Origin: Paraburkholderia fungorum
GTDB lineage: Bacteria; Pseudomonadota; Gammaproteobacteria; Burkholderiales; Burkholderiaceae
DNA: 64,000 bases
Assembly (NCBI RefSeq): GCF_900099835.1
Contig: NZ_FNKP01000001.1
Coordinates: forward strand, 2,232,001 to 2,296,000
Reading direction: 5' to 3'
A model generated the notes under the pieces. The model was not told the origin of the DNA. It searched no databases and saw nothing but the letters and a program-made list of their open reading frames with translations. Numbering within the stretch: the stretch's first letter is position 1; every line of letters begins with the position of its first letter. The translations under genes and the position numbers were made by a program. This document shows positions 35,806 through 47,859 of this stretch, in pieces.

Positions 35806-37728
35806 TCATGACGACTTGCGCACACGCAGATACCAGTCACACAACAAGCGCACCTGCTTCGGCGTGTAGCCCTTCGTCACCATCCGGTTGACGAAGTCTT
35901 CGTGCTTGCGTTGCTCTTCCGCCGAGCCCTTGGCGTTGAACGAGATAACCGGCAGCAGTTCTTCCGTGTTCGAGAACATCTTCTTTTCGATCACGACGCG
36001 CAGCTTTTCGTAGCTGATCCATGCGGGGTTCTTGCCCGCATTCGCAGCACGCGCACGCAGCACGAAGTTCACAATCTCGTTGCGGAAGTCCTTCGGGTTA
36101 CTGATGCCTGCCGGTTTCTCGATCTTCTCCAGTTCGGCGTTCAGCGCCGCGCGGTCGAAACTCTCGCCGGTGTCGTGGTCGCGGAACTCCTGATCCTGAA
36201 TCCAGAAGTCGGCGTACGTCACATAGCGATCGAAGATGTTCTGACCGTACTCGGAATACGACTCCAGATACGCAGTCTGAATTTCCTTGCCGATGAACTC
36301 CGCGTAGCGCGAGGCGAGCACGTCCTTGATAAAGGACAGGTACTTCTGTTCCGTTTCCGGCGGAAACTGTTCGCGTTCGATCTGCTGTTCGAGCACGTAC
36401 ATCAGATGCACCGGATTCGCCGCGACTTCCGTTGAGTCGAAGTTGAATACGCGCGACATGATCTTGAACGCGAAGCGGGTCGACACGCCGGTCATCCCTT
36501 CATCGACGCCTGCAAAATCGCGGTACTCCTGATACGACTTCGCCTTCGGATCGGTGTCCTTCAGATTCTCGCCGTCGTACACCTGCATCTTCGAGAAGAG
36601 GCTCGAATTCTCGGGCTCCTGCAAACGCGTGAGCACCGACATCTGCGCCATCATCTTCAACGTGCCCGGCGCGCACACCGCATTCGCCAGCGACGAATTA
36701 CGCAGCAGCTTCTCGTAGATCTTGACCTCTTCACCGTAACGCAGGCAGTACGGCACCTTCACCACGAAGATCCGGTCGAGCAGTGCTTCGTTGTTGCGGT
36801 TGTTGCGGAACGCCTTCCATTCCGACTCGTTCGAGTGAGCGAGAATCACGCCGTCGAAAGGAATCGCGCCGAAGCCTTCCGTGCCCTTGAAGTTGCCTTC
36901 CTGGGTTGCAGTGAGCAGCGGGTGCAGGACCTTGATCGGCGCCTTGAACATTTCGACGAACTCGAGCAGACCCTGATTGGCGAGACACAGGCCACCGGAG
37001 TAGCTGTAGGCGTCTGCGTCGTCCTGTGCGTACTGTTCGAGCTTGCGGATGTCGACCTTGCCGACCAGTGACGAGATGTCCTGATTGTTCTCGTCGCCCG
37101 GCTCGGTCTTGGCAATACCGATCTGGCGAAGAATGGACGGGTAGCGGCGCACCACGCGGAACTTGCGGATGTCGCCGTTATATTCGTGCAGGCGTTTCAC
37201 CGCCCACGGACTGAGGATGCTTTTCAGGTAGCGGCGTGGAATGCCGTATTGTTCTTCGAGAATCGGGCCGTCTTCCTCATAGTCGAACAGACCGAGCGGC
37301 GACTCGTTCACGGGCGAGCCCTTGATCGAGTAAAACGGCACGCGTTCCATGAGTTGTTTCAGACGTTCCGCAATCGACGATTTACCGCCGCCGACCGGAC
37401 CCAACAGATACAGAATCTGTTTCTTTTCTTCGAGCCCCTGGGCCGAGTGCCGGAAGTAGGCGACCACCTGCTCGATCACCTCTTCCATTCCGTAGAACTC
37501 ACGGAATGCGGGGTATACCTTGATGACCTTGTTCGCGAAGATACGCGACATGCGCGGATCGTTACGAGTGTCGATCTGTTCCGGCTCCCCGATGGCCGTC
37601 AACATGCGTTCGCCAGCCGTGGCGTACGCGGCGGGATTGTCTTTGCAGAGCGCGAGGTACTCCTCGAGCGAGAGTTCATCTTCTCGCGTTTTCTCGAAGC
37701 GGGTCGCGAAACTGCTGTAGATATCCAT
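35806..37728 (-). CDS. prkA: PrkA serine protein kinase / AAA+ ATPase (YeaG)
   Basis: 640 residues (E. coli YeaG 644). The N-terminal AAA domain has Walker A LLGPVGGGKSSIAERLK near residue 108, Walker-B-type and sensor segments, and the C-terminal PrkA domain (about residues 380-640). The perfect ribosome binding site GGAGG and the ATG fit the family start MDIYSSFATRFEKTRE. It heads the prkA-yeaH-spoVR operon. In E. coli the pair responds to nitrogen starvation and acid/stationary phase under RpoS; a similar role is likely. Confidence 0.95.
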   Translation of the reverse strand: MDIYSSFATRFEKTREDELSLEEYLALCKDNPAAYATAGERMLTAIGEPEQIDTRNDPRMSRIFANKVIKVYPAFREFYGMEEVIEQVVAYFRHSAQGLEEKKQILYLLGPVGGGKSSIAERLKQLMERVPFYSIKGSPVNESPLGLFDYEEDGPILEEQYGIPRRYLKSILSPWAVKRLHEYNGDIRKFRVVRRYPSILRQIGIAKTEPGDENNQDISSLVGKVDIRKLEQYAQDDADAYSYSGGLCLANQGLLEFVEMFKAPIKVLHPLLTATQEGNFKGTEGFGAIPFDGVILAHSNESEWKAFRNNRNNEALLDRIFVVKVPYCLRYGEEVKIYEKLLRNSSLANAVCAPGTLKMMAQMSVLTRLQEPENSSLFSKMQVYDGENLKDTDPKAKSYQEYRDFAGVDEGMTGVSTRFAFKIMSRVFNFDSTEVAANPVHLMYVLEQQIEREQFPPETEQKYLSFIKDVLASRYAEFIGKEIQTAYLESYSEYGQNIFDRYVTYADFWIQDQEFRDHDTGESFDRAALNAELEKIEKPAGISNPKDFRNEIVNFVLRARAANAGKNPAWISYEKLRVVIEKKMFSNTEELLPVISFNAKGSAEEQRKHEDFVNRMVTKGYTPKQVRLLCDWYLRVRKSS

Positions 37729-38498
37729 GCTACCTCCTCGCCGAAGTCTAGACCGATGTCGTGCGCGGCGCGCTATTCGGAAACGACATCGCTCGAATTC
37801 ATCCTAAACCCTTTTAAATTTTTTTTCCATGAACTACGTGGCGAAAATCGCGCCGTATGCGCATCCCAACATTCGCTACTTGGAAACAAAATTTCGACCA
37901 CCTACAATCTTGCACTCACATCGCAGCGATTATTGCTTCACGTGATTGCATTACTGCGTGACTGTCTGCTGCGTTGCCACCTTTGGCGTCGTCATGCCAC
38001 GACATCTATGCCTCGGTGTCTGTCCCATCTCTGCGCTTTCGATGCCCGGTCCTAAGGGTCGTTATGCTTATCCTGTTCAGTGAACAATCTCACTGCTGCA
38101 TCGGACAAGCTGTCTGTGTCCACACACTCTGTAGCTAAAAAACGCGGACGTTATGGGCTATTTGCATGCCCGGCCATTTTTTCATCAACGCGCGGCACTC
38201 GCATCCGGTCTACAGCGAACACGCGTCTGTTACATGTTCCCAGGCAATGCCTCTGCTGAAACACGGGTCGATCATCTTCAGCCTGTTCGTCAACGCGTGA
38301 AGATTTTGGTTCCGCTTCATCGCGCACTCATACGATGCATGCCTGCGCGAACAATCGGCCTTGCATCATTCGGATTAACCGTTTGGACAGTATGGTTGTC
38401 CCCTGCATATCTGAATGACGGCGGTACATCGAATCGCTTTCATAGGTGTATACGGCAAAGCGGCCATTGCAGATGCGACAAAGGATTCGACCAATAAA
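37729..38498. other. Non-coding, lower-GC region upstream of prkA
   Basis: 770 bases with noticeably more A/T than the flanks (for example TTTTAAATTTTTTTT just upstream of prkA). It must hold the prkA promoter and may hold regulatory sites or a small RNA. The reading 38153-38497 on the plus strand has no ribosome binding site and no familiar motif, so I do not call it a gene. Confidence 0.5.
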
Positions 38499-38524
38499 AA
38501 ACGGCCGCCCTCAGGCAGCCGTTT
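38499..38524 (-). terminator. Intrinsic terminator after the hydratase gene
   Basis: An imperfect hairpin around AAACGGC / GCCGTTT, followed on the minus strand by a T run. It lies about 100 bases beyond the hydratase stop. Confidence 0.7.
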
Positions 38525-38627
38525 GAATAAAGCTTCGTAATGCGCTGTTACACACGCAGCGCGACATTGGCGCTGTTACAGATCGTGTCGAGCCTGCCTG
38601 TTTTCAGCACGGCTCGTGGGCGTCAGT

Positions 38628-39389
38628 TCACGTCAGTTCAATCTCCACTTCACCCAGCCCGTCGATGTGCCCGCGCACCACGCCGCCGTGTTCCAGCTTG
38701 TGTGCGCCAACATACGAACCGGTGGTCAGCGTCCATTCGGGTTCGATGGTGATGCCCATTGCCGCGCAGTGATTGACGAACCACACAAGTAGCTCGCGCG
38801 GGTCGCCCGCCGGATTGCCGGTCGCTTCCGGCACCAGCGACTCACCGTCGAAGGTCAATTCCAGTTCCGGCGAAACGAAATCGAAGTTGCGGGCGAGACC
38901 CGCATAGGCGACCGGATGGCCCGTAATCAATGCGCCGTTGTTCTGTGCATCGGCGAGTTGCGCGAGCGGCGCGACGTTCGGCCATTCGCTGAAACGGCTA
39001 TCGACGATCTCGATGGCCGGCAGCACGACGCCGACCTTCGACAGCACTTCATCGCGCGCGTAGGCCCGGCCGCGCGGCTCGATCGCCTCGGCGAAACGGA
39101 AGGCGATCTCCAGTTCGATCAGCACCCGGAAAAAACCGCCATGCGCGACCCGTGCAGGCGAAGGCAGTACCAGCGAGGCCGGAATCGGCGCGCCCGCGGC
39201 AGCGCCGCCTGGGGCTTTCGCGCCGATCTTCCAGGCGCCGGTCGAGTCGCCGAGACCGGTGATGACCGCCTGCTGGATCGCGTACGCGGTTGCCGCATCG
39301 GGCGGCAGACTGTCGGGGGCGGGCGCATCGATCGGGCGATGCAGCCGGCGTGCTTCGACGAGGCGTTGCGCGAGGTCGTATGGCGTCAT
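38628..39389 (-). CDS. 2-keto-4-pentenoate hydratase family (MhpD-like)
   Basis: 253 residues of the fumarylacetoacetase/hydratase family. Visible: GAWKIGAKAPGG, RVLIELEIAFRFAEAI with the two acidic metal ligands, VVLPAIEIVDSRF, and the late TGSYVGAHKLEHGGVV. The AGGA ribosome binding site and the ATG of MTPYDLAQRL fix the start. Family members hydrate 2-hydroxypenta-2,4-dienoate in aromatic meta-cleavage or decarboxylate 4-oxalocrotonate. No other aromatic genes flank it, so its substrate is open. Confidence 0.85.
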   Translation of the reverse strand: MTPYDLAQRLVEARRLHRPIDAPAPDSLPPDAATAYAIQQAVITGLGDSTGAWKIGAKAPGGAAAGAPIPASLVLPSPARVAHGGFFRVLIELEIAFRFAEAIEPRGRAYARDEVLSKVGVVLPAIEIVDSRFSEWPNVAPLAQLADAQNNGALITGHPVAYAGLARNFDFVSPELELTFDGESLVPEATGNPAGDPRELLVWFVNHCAAMGITIEPEWTLTTGSYVGAHKLEHGGVVRGHIDGLGEVEIELT

Positions 39390-39903
39390 GTCGGTCCTTT
39401 CTGGCTGGCGCATTAAGCGGCCTGGTATGGCGTACTGGTTGGAGGAAGCCATGTGTTGCGGCGCCTGAAGGCAGCAAGCCCATGCGTGCGGAATAACCTG
39501 TTGCGCATGGACATTGCAGCCGCGAAGCCATGACTGCGCCCGTCAATGTACCGGATCACGACGCCCGCCAGGGTTCGGACTGTGATCGGAAAGGTGACTT
39601 AATGCGCACACGATAAAAAAAGACCGCGGATGCCGATGCATTCGCGGTCTTCAGATCTGGGCAATGGCCAGTCGGAAGCCATGAGCGTGCGTCTGGAATG
39701 CGAGATTCCGGGAATGAATGTTGCCGCCTCTGTGCGGCTTGACGTAGCCGGTTGGGATCAGCAAATAACCCGCAGAGTGGGACGAAACCACTCTGCGCGT
39801 GCTCGAATCGTCTGTCAGGCTGCCCGGACCGCCGAGCCGCCTCCCCACACGTCAATCGCCCCATCGAAATCGAACTTCGACCCCGACTCCTGCCGGCGGC
39901 CGT
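39390..39903. other. Gap between hydratase and chemoreceptor
   Basis: 514 bases. It contains the terminator at 39615-39651 and the upstream region of the hydratase. The remaining short ORFs are not supported. Confidence 0.4.
39615..39651 (-). terminator. Intrinsic terminator downstream of the chemoreceptor
   Basis: The stem AGACCGCG / CGCGGTCT, followed on the minus strand by a seven-base T run. It lies about 250 bases after the chemoreceptor stop, leaving a long 3' untranslated stretch. Confidence 0.75.
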
Positions 39904-41661
39904 TTAGAACGTTTCCCAATCCTGATCGCCACCGGCGCTCGCGGTCACTGCGGCCTTGGCGGGTGCTCTGGCCGGCGCAGCAGCGGCCGGTGCAGCAGCA
40001 GACACCGCCGGAGCGGCAGGAGCACGCGTCGCAGCCGACATCGACGGTGCCTTGCGCGCAGCCGGACGCACCGGCGTCGACGCACGGCGCGGCGTGCTTT
40101 CCGGCGCGCGATAGCCACCCTCGTCGAGCTGGAACACGGCCACCGCCGTGCGCAGCTTGCCGGCCTGGTCTTCGAGCGAAGATGCCGCCGCAGCCGCTTC
40201 TTCCACCAACGCTGCGTTCTGTTGCGTCACTTCGTCCATCTGCGTGACAGCGCGCGCCACCTGGTCGATCCCGCCGCTCTGCTCTTCCGATGCCGCCGCG
40301 ATCTCGCCCATGATGTCCGTCACGCGCTGCACCGCGCCGATGATCTCGGTCATCGTGCGGCCGGCTTCGTCCACCAGCGCCGAGCCCGACTGAACGCGCT
40401 CCACCGACGTGTCGATCAATTCCTTGATTTCCTTCGCCGCCGCCGACGAACGCTGCGCGAGGCTGCGCACTTCGCCCGCCACGACCGCGAAACCGCGCCC
40501 TTCTTCGCCGGCTCGCGCCGCTTCCACGGCCGCATTCAGGGCCAGGATGTTGGTCTGGAACGCGATCCCCTCGATGATCGAGATGATGTCGGCGATCCGG
40601 GCCGAACTCTGGTTGATGTCGCCCATCGTGCCGACCACCTGGCCGACCACGGCGCTGCCCTTGTTGGCGATTTCCGACGCGTTCGCCGCGAGCGAGCTTG
40701 CCTGGCGGGCGTTGTCGGCGTTCTGCTTGACCGTGCCGGTCAGCTCTTCCATGCTCGACGCGGTTTCCTGCAACGCCGACGCCTGCTCTTCAGTACGCGA
40801 CGACAGGTCGATGTTGCCGGCCGCGATCTGACGCGTGGCGGTCGCGATCGACTCGCTGCCGCTGCGCACCGTGCGAACGGTTTCGATCAGGCTGCGCTGC
40901 ATTTTCGCGATGCCTTCCAGCAGCTGGCCCATTTCGTCACGCGAAGTCACGGCAACCGGGCGACGCAGATCGCCGGAAGCGATCGCGTCGAAATGGCCGA
41001 GCGCTTCGTCCAGCGGACGGGCAATCGCGCGGCTCAGCGTCAGGTACGAGATCACGGCGGCCAGCACGCCGATCAACAGTGCGGCGAGGCTGACCATGCG
41101 GAACACGTCGAAGCTGCCCTGCGCCGCGTCGTAACCCTGCTGGGCCGACTCGAACTGGAACTTGCGCAATGCGTCGTCGGCATTGGACAGTTCGTTGTAA
41201 GTCGCCTGCAGACGTTTCGCGCCGTCGACCACCTTGGCCGAATCGTTCGCTGCCACGGTGGCCGAAAACGCGTCCATTTCCTGATGCAGCGTGTCGCGCT
41301 TGCCCGCGACGTCCTGCGCGAGACGGTCTTCGTCGGCGCTGCGCGGCAGGGAGAGATACTTTTTCCACCACATGTCGGAGGTGGTGCGCATTGCGTGCGC
41401 GCGCTCCAGCGTCGGCACCGCGTCGGGCGTGCCGATCATGAACGCGGCGCGGTCGAGAGCGAGGCGCTCGCGCGCGGCGTACAACTCGGCATTGCCGATA
41501 TTGACGGCGCTAGGCATCGCGTTGGTGAACGTGTCCTTGTATGCATCGTTCGAACGGCCCATGCCGAACAAACCGAAACCGCCAATCGCTACCAGCAGCG
41601 CGGCGAGAAAAGCCATCGTGAGGCCAATCCGCGCCTTGATCGTAATGCCTTTGTTCAACAT
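39904..41661 (-). CDS. Methyl-accepting chemotaxis protein with CheR/CheB-tethering tail
   Basis: 585 residues. First membrane helix near residues 12-33, periplasmic four-helix domain to about 190, second helix near 195-213, then HAMP and the signalling domain with the intact hairpin tip [32 protein letters not shown]. After a Pro/Ala-rich linker (about 65 residues) the protein ends in DWETF, the pentapeptide that docks CheR and CheB in high-abundance receptors such as Tsr and Tar. That suggests a major receptor. No che genes are adjacent. Confidence 0.94.
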   Translation of the reverse strand: MLNKGITIKARIGLTMAFLAALLVAIGGFGLFGMGRSNDAYKDTFTNAMPSAVNIGNAELYAARERLALDRAAFMIGTPDAVPTLERAHAMRTTSDMWWKKYLSLPRSADEDRLAQDVAGKRDTLHQEMDAFSATVAANDSAKVVDGAKRLQATYNELSNADDALRKFQFESAQQGYDAAQGSFDVFRMVSLAALLIGVLAAVISYLTLSRAIARPLDEALGHFDAIASGDLRRPVAVTSRDEMGQLLEGIAKMQRSLIETVRTVRSGSESIATATRQIAAGNIDLSSRTEEQASALQETASSMEELTGTVKQNADNARQASSLAANASEIANKGSAVVGQVVGTMGDINQSSARIADIISIIEGIAFQTNILALNAAVEAARAGEEGRGFAVVAGEVRSLAQRSSAAAKEIKELIDTSVERVQSGSALVDEAGRTMTEIIGAVQRVTDIMGEIAAASEEQSGGIDQVARAVTQMDEVTQQNAALVEEAAAAASSLEDQAGKLRTAVAVFQLDEGGYRAPESTPRRASTPVRPAARKAPSMSAATRAPAAPAVSAAAPAAAAPARAPAKAAVTASAGGDQDWETF

Positions 41662-42117
41662 GCTTAAGTCCTGTGCTTGACTATGTGAGAGGCCGCTTAC
41701 GCAGCACTGGATAACGGGTGGCGTTTGCGTGCATGGCGCTTTTTGAAAGTGCGCTCTAATAAGCTCGTTTACGGCACGCCAAATGCATACTTGAAGGTTT
41801 TATATGGTATGAGGAAACGCGCCGTAAGGGACTGGAAGAATTACACGACGGGGTGTCGAGCGGGGCCTGGATGGGCAGGAGTGTCCAGCAGAATGGGGAT
41901 TTATCAGAGCCGATGCGGATGTGTGCGAACTGTTTTGCTCACCGCCGTTTTATTGGTGACTCCAAAACGACAGGACGCCGCGCCGTGAAGCGTCGAAGTC
42001 AATGTGGGACGTAAAAAAGCCGCCAGGCATCTGGCGCGTGGCGGCAAAAATCAGATCAGATTGAATGGGCTTGAACGCGGGGACGAGAACGCCAGTTGCG
42101 ACGCCGTCCTTGGGCTA
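41662..42117. other. Gap between chemoreceptor and ribose operon
   Basis: 456 bases with the chemoreceptor promoter region and the ribose operon terminator (42012-42050). The plus-strand reading 41725-41988 has no convincing start or fold. Confidence 0.4.
42012..42050 (-). terminator. Intrinsic terminator of the ribose operon
   Basis: The stem GCCGCCA / TGGCGGC, with A runs on the left side that become a T run on the minus strand. It lies about 70 bases after the rbsK stop. Confidence 0.85.
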
Positions 42118-43047
42118 TCAACCCGCTGCGCCCACTTCGTCGCGAGTGGGAATCGACGGCTGCGCACCCGCGCGAGTCACCGACAACGCCGCCGCGCGTT
42201 GCGCAAACCGGATCGCCGTATCGACGTTCTCGCCCTGCGCAAGCTGCGCCGCAAAGCCGCCGATAAACGTATCGCCCGCTGCAGTCGTATCGATGGCTTT
42301 CACCTTCGCCGCGTCGTATAGCGCGGCATGTCCGCCATCGAGCGCCGCGTAGACGCCGCGCGCGCCGAGCGTCACCAGCACGTTGCGAACACCGGCCGCC
42401 TGCAGCGCGGCAGCCGCTCTGGCTGCATCTTCGGGGGAATCGACCGGCAAACCGGTCAGCGTGGCGGCTTCCAGTTCGTTCGGAATCAGGTAATCGATCA
42501 GCGGCAGCCAGTCGGCAGGCAGCGGACCGGTGGCGGGCGCGGGGTTCAGAATCACCGTCTTGCCCAGACGCCGCGCTGCGGCCAGTGCTGCGCGCACCGT
42601 GTCGGGCGGGGTTTCGAGCTGGCAAATCACCACATCGGCGGACGCCAGCACGGCCTCGTGACGGCCGACCGTCTCCGGCGTGAGTTCACCATTGCTGCCC
42701 GCGACAATCACGATCGCGTTCTGGCTCGCATCGTCGACGACGATCAGCGCGACGCCGGTCGCTTCGCTGCCGGTTTCCACCGCCGAGCAGTCGATTCCTT
42801 CCGCCTCCAGACCCGCGCGCAATTGCGCACCGTTACCGTCCGCGCCGACGCAGCCGAGCATCGACACCTGCGCGCCGAGCCGCGCGGCCGCGACCGCCTG
42901 GTTGCCGCCCTTGCCGCCCGCGACCTGCGTGAACGTGCGGCCGGCGAGCGTCTCGCCGGGATGCGGCATACGCGGCGCACGCGCCACCAGATCCATGTTC
43001 AGACTGCCGACCACTGTCACGCGTGAGCGCGTTTCGTTACTTGCCAC
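42118..43047 (-). CDS. rbsK: Ribokinase
   Basis: 309 residues of the PfkB family, phosphorylating D-ribose at O5. The N-terminal GSLNMDLVARAPRMPHPGETLAG and AGGKGGNQAVAAARLG are diagnostic for ribokinase, and DTTAAGDTFIGG near residue 245 holds the catalytic Asp and anion hole. It is the last gene of the rbs operon, after the regulator gene and across a 326-base gap. Confidence 0.95.
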   Translation of the reverse strand: MASNETRSRVTVVGSLNMDLVARAPRMPHPGETLAGRTFTQVAGGKGGNQAVAAARLGAQVSMLGCVGADGNGAQLRAGLEAEGIDCSAVETGSEATGVALIVVDDASQNAIVIVAGSNGELTPETVGRHEAVLASADVVICQLETPPDTVRAALAAARRLGKTVILNPAPATGPLPADWLPLIDYLIPNELEAATLTGLPVDSPEDAARAAAALQAAGVRNVLVTLGARGVYAALDGGHAALYDAAKVKAIDTTAAGDTFIGGFAAQLAQGENVDTAIRFAQRAAALSVTRAGAQPSIPTRDEVGAAG

Positions 43048-43373
43048 TGCTGTCTCCTTTCGTGCGTGCGGCAGGGTTATGCCGGTGCCAGGCCAGACTG
43101 GCTTCCGCGGACCCGTCCGGCGGCGAGAGCCGTGTGTCCGGATCGTTTCGCCGCCCTGCCGGCTGACTCGCTGACTCGCGATCCCGGCGGGTATTTACGA
43201 TCGACCGCCGGTTAAGCAGTCAGGCCAACCGCCAGAAAACCGCACAAAAAACTGGCGCGCGTGGGGCGTTCAAGTCGCCATGCCACGCCACCCTTACCAC
43301 CCTTACCACCCTTACCACCCTTACCACCCGGCTATCACCTCGAACCGACCTCAAATCTGCCTGAAATCCACCT
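43048..43373. other. Intercistronic region between rbsR and rbsK
   Basis: 326 bases inside the operon, with a run of 9-bp tandem repeats near its rbsR end. No gene is supported. It may influence mRNA processing or relative expression of rbsK. Confidence 0.45.
43288..43329. repeat. Tandem 9-bp repeat, four copies plus a partial
   Basis: CCACCCTTA repeats four times without change, followed by CCACCC. It lies between rbsR and rbsK and would be transcribed as part of the operon. Slippage could make the copy number vary between strains. Confidence 0.9.
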
Positions 43374-44432
43374 TCAAGCCGCCAATCCGTGCTTCTCCGC
43401 TCCGGCCCACGTCGCCGTGGATTCACGCACGATCAGCCTCGGCGACACCACCCGACGACGCCCCGCCGCCCGCGTGCCGACCGGCAAACCGGCACCGCCT
43501 CGCGCGCTTCCCGCGATCCGCTCGATCAGCGTCTGCGCCGCCATGTCGCCCAACGCACGCACCGATTGCCCGACCGTCGACAACGCCGGATACGTAAAGC
43601 GCCCCAGTTCGATGTCGTCGAAACCGATGATCGAGCAATCGCGCGGCACGCTGATATTGCGCTCCGCCGCTGCGCGCAATGCGCCGATACCCATCATGTC
43701 GTTGCCCGCGAAAATCGCCGACGGCTTGACCGTATCGAATAGCTGCCCGGCCGCGCGATGCCCGCCCGTGCCCGAAAAATCGCTTTCGACGATCGCGTCA
43801 GGCGGAATCTCGATGCCGCGCTCGGTCATCGCGCGGATGAAGCCGTGCACGCGCATGGCGCTGACCGCCGTCGCGACCGGCCCCGTAATACAGCCGATCC
43901 GCACATGCCCGAGTTCGAGCAGATGACGCGTGGCGAGATACGCGCCCTTTTCATGGTCGATCTGCACCAGATCCGCGTTCAGCCCTTCGATGTTGCGGTC
44001 CACGATCACCAGCGGCTCGTGCGCGTCGGCGAGGGTCTGCGCGAGCACGGCGTCGTCGCCTGCGGACGCGACGATCAGCCCGTCGATGCGCTTTTCCTGC
44101 AGCACGCGCAAATAGTTACGCTGCTTGGCCGGATCGTCGTCGGAATTGCAGAAGAACACGCAGTAGCCATTGCGCGAACAGCCGTCCTCGATACCGCGCG
44201 CCAGTTCCGCGAAATACGGATTCGTGCTGTTCGGCACCACCAGCCCGATAGTCGCCGTCGCCCGCGCTTTCAGCGAGCGCGCCACCGCCGACGGCACATA
44301 GTGAAGCTGACGGATCGCGTGCTCGACCTTCGCGCGCACGTCGGCGGACACTGGCCGCGAGTTATTCACCACGTGCGATACCGTCGTGAACGACACCCCT
44401 GCCACGGCCGCTACATCCTTGATCGTCGCCAT
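43374..44432 (-). CDS. rbsR: Ribose operon repressor, LacI family
   Basis: 352 residues. LacI helix-turn-helix at the start: ATIKDVAAVAGVSFTTVSHVVNNSRPVSADVRAKVEHAIRQLHYVPSAVARSLK, followed by a periplasmic-binding-like core (residues 60-335). It is placed inside the rbs operon between rbsC and rbsK. By family knowledge it binds the palindrome ahead of rbsB and is released by ribose. The HTH recognition helix SFTTVSHVVN is near that of E. coli RbsR. Confidence 0.92.
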   Translation of the reverse strand: MATIKDVAAVAGVSFTTVSHVVNNSRPVSADVRAKVEHAIRQLHYVPSAVARSLKARATATIGLVVPNSTNPYFAELARGIEDGCSRNGYCVFFCNSDDDPAKQRNYLRVLQEKRIDGLIVASAGDDAVLAQTLADAHEPLVIVDRNIEGLNADLVQIDHEKGAYLATRHLLELGHVRIGCITGPVATAVSAMRVHGFIRAMTERGIEIPPDAIVESDFSGTGGHRAAGQLFDTVKPSAIFAGNDMMGIGALRAAAERNISVPRDCSIIGFDDIELGRFTYPALSTVGQSVRALGDMAAQTLIERIAGSARGGAGLPVGTRAAGRRRVVSPRLIVRESTATWAGAEKHGLAA

Positions 44433-44816
44433 AACCTGTTGCTCTCCTGCCTGTTTTTCCCGCCGGTCGCGCCAACTGGCGACCCACCGGACGTTCTCAT
44501 CGAAATCAGACCAACCCCGTTTGTATTTTTGCTGTACCGCCAGTCACGCTGCGACTGCTGCTGGTTCCGCCCCCGGTCCAGACCATTGCTGCTACACCTT
44601 CATCTGCTTTCTGCCACTTCATGTGCCACTCGCTTACAACTTCATTTCTCATCTGTTCGCGACTTCGTTTGCTGCTCCATTTGCCGCTCCATCGGCCGCT
44701 CCATTTGCCATTCCAGCCACTTCATCCGGCCAGTCTGGCAAATCCGGCAAATCCGGCAGCGTCACAGCCGCGCCACCCGCCGCCGCTGCGCCAGTCCGCT
44801 GCCGCCCCGCTTCGCA
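44433..44816. other. Intercistronic region between rbsC and rbsR
   Basis: 384 bases. It contains short direct repeats such as CAAATCCGG (twice, near 44738-44760) and repeated GCTCCAT motifs. No coding evidence. A separate rbsR promoter could be here. Confidence 0.4.
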
Positions 44817-45883
44817 TCACGCCCGCTTGCGCCGGCTCCGATACGTATCCAGCACCACGGCCACGACGATCACCGCACCGGTGATCATCCGTTTGGTCGG
44901 CTCGTTCGCGCCGATCTGCGCGAGCCCGGCTGCCAGCACCGAGATGATCAACACGCCGAAAAACGTGCTGATCACCGAACCGCGTCCGCCCATCAGGCTC
45001 GTGCCGCCGATCACCACCGCCGCGATCACCTGCAGCTCCATGCCGACGCCCGCGTTCGGGTCGGCCGCTTCCAGACGCGAAATCTGGAACAGCGCGGCGA
45101 GGCCTGCCATCGCGCCCATCAGCGCGAACACGATCACCTTGTAAGGCCGCGGATTGACGCCCGCGAGCCGCACCGCTTCCTCGTTCGTGCCGATGCCGAC
45201 CAGATAACGACCGAACACCGTGCGCGTGAGCACAAGTTGCGCGATCACCATCACCGCGACCGCGATCAGGAACGCCGGCGAAATGCCGAGCGCGATCGGG
45301 TTCGACAGGATGTCGAACGCGTCGCCGATATAGGCGGTGCGCGAATTCGTCATCTGGTAGGCCAGCCCGCGTGCCGCTTCGAGCACGCCGAGCGACACGA
45401 TGAACGACGGAATCCGCCAGCCCACCGTCACCGCGCCGGTGATCGTGCCGGTCAGCGCGGCGGCCGCCATACCGAGCAGCGCCGACGGGATCGGCCCCCA
45501 GCCCCACTTGAGCGCCGCCACGCTGACCACCGACGCCCCCAGCGCCAGCACCGACCCCACCGACAGATCGATCCCCGCGATGATCAGCACGAAGGTCATC
45601 CCCACCGACATCACCACCAGATCCGGAATCTGATTGGCGATCGTGCTGAACGTGTCGTAAGTCAGAAAGTGCGAACTCAGCAGCGAGAACAGCACGATCA
45701 TCGCCAGCAACGCGCCGGCCAGACCCAGGTAGTTCGAAAAGCCGAGCCGCGTGCCGGCCGGTTTGCCGCTCGCGAGCGGCGCCGACGGATCGGCCGGCGG
45801 CGTGACGTTGCCGCCCGCGCCGGCGTTTGCGCCTGCTGCGCCCTGCTTGCCGCCCGATGTTTCCCGCAACGATTGATCGGTCA

Positions 45884-45884
<1 letters not shown>
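44817..45884 (-). CDS. rbsC: Ribose ABC transporter permease
   Basis: 355 residues. A Gly/Ala/Pro-rich first 45 residues precede about eight to ten membrane helices. The family block PDLVVMSVGMTFVLIIAGIDLSVGSVLALG and the EAA-like segment GIGTNEEAVRLAGVNPRPYKVIVFALMGAMAGLAALF are clear. The ATG follows GGGAG by six bases and overlaps the rbsA stop by one base; a GTG three bases upstream is possible. It forms the pore with the RbsA ATPase. Confidence 0.94.
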
Positions 45885-47476
<1,592 letters not shown>

Positions 47477-47859
47477 CGCGATCCTGTTTCCATGGCGGGC
47501 GGCGTGGCCTCATACGCGGTGACGCAAATGAGGTCGCGGCCGGCCGTCACGAGTCATGTCGGCTCAATACGCGCGGTTCGCGAGTCCTAAGGTTCGCGCA
47601 CCATCCGTTGCCCAGCCGCCGTCATGACGCTTACCACTGAAATTAACGGCGGCACTGCGGGTTTCTTGAGCGCTTATTGAGCGTTTATTGAATAGTGCGG
47701 ATTCGCACGCTGAAGCCGGAGTTTTGCCGGCGTCGGAGGGTCCGGTTGCGGTGCAGCGGGAACCCGCGACGGCTCCGGTTTCGGTGCGATTCCGTGAGCC
47801 CGGCGCCGGATACCGGACGCGTGGTCCCGGCATCCGGCCCGGTGCTGCGCCGGCGACGC
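47477..47859. other. Intercistronic rbsB-rbsA region with hairpins
   Basis: 383 bases. An inverted repeat GCCGGAT (47805-47811) / ATCCGGC (47832-47838) sits just after the rbsB stop. Such stems often protect the 3' end of the binding-protein mRNA and let it be made in excess over the membrane parts. No gene is supported. Confidence 0.5.

Noticed and set aside
38153..38497. 114-residue plus-strand ORF upstream of prkA
   Set aside because: No start signal, odd composition; treated as non-coding.
39799..41667. 622-residue plus-strand ORF
   Set aside because: Antisense to the second chemoreceptor; same shadow type.
43288..43329. CRISPR-like array
   Set aside because: The repeats are 9 bp, contiguous, and have no spacers.
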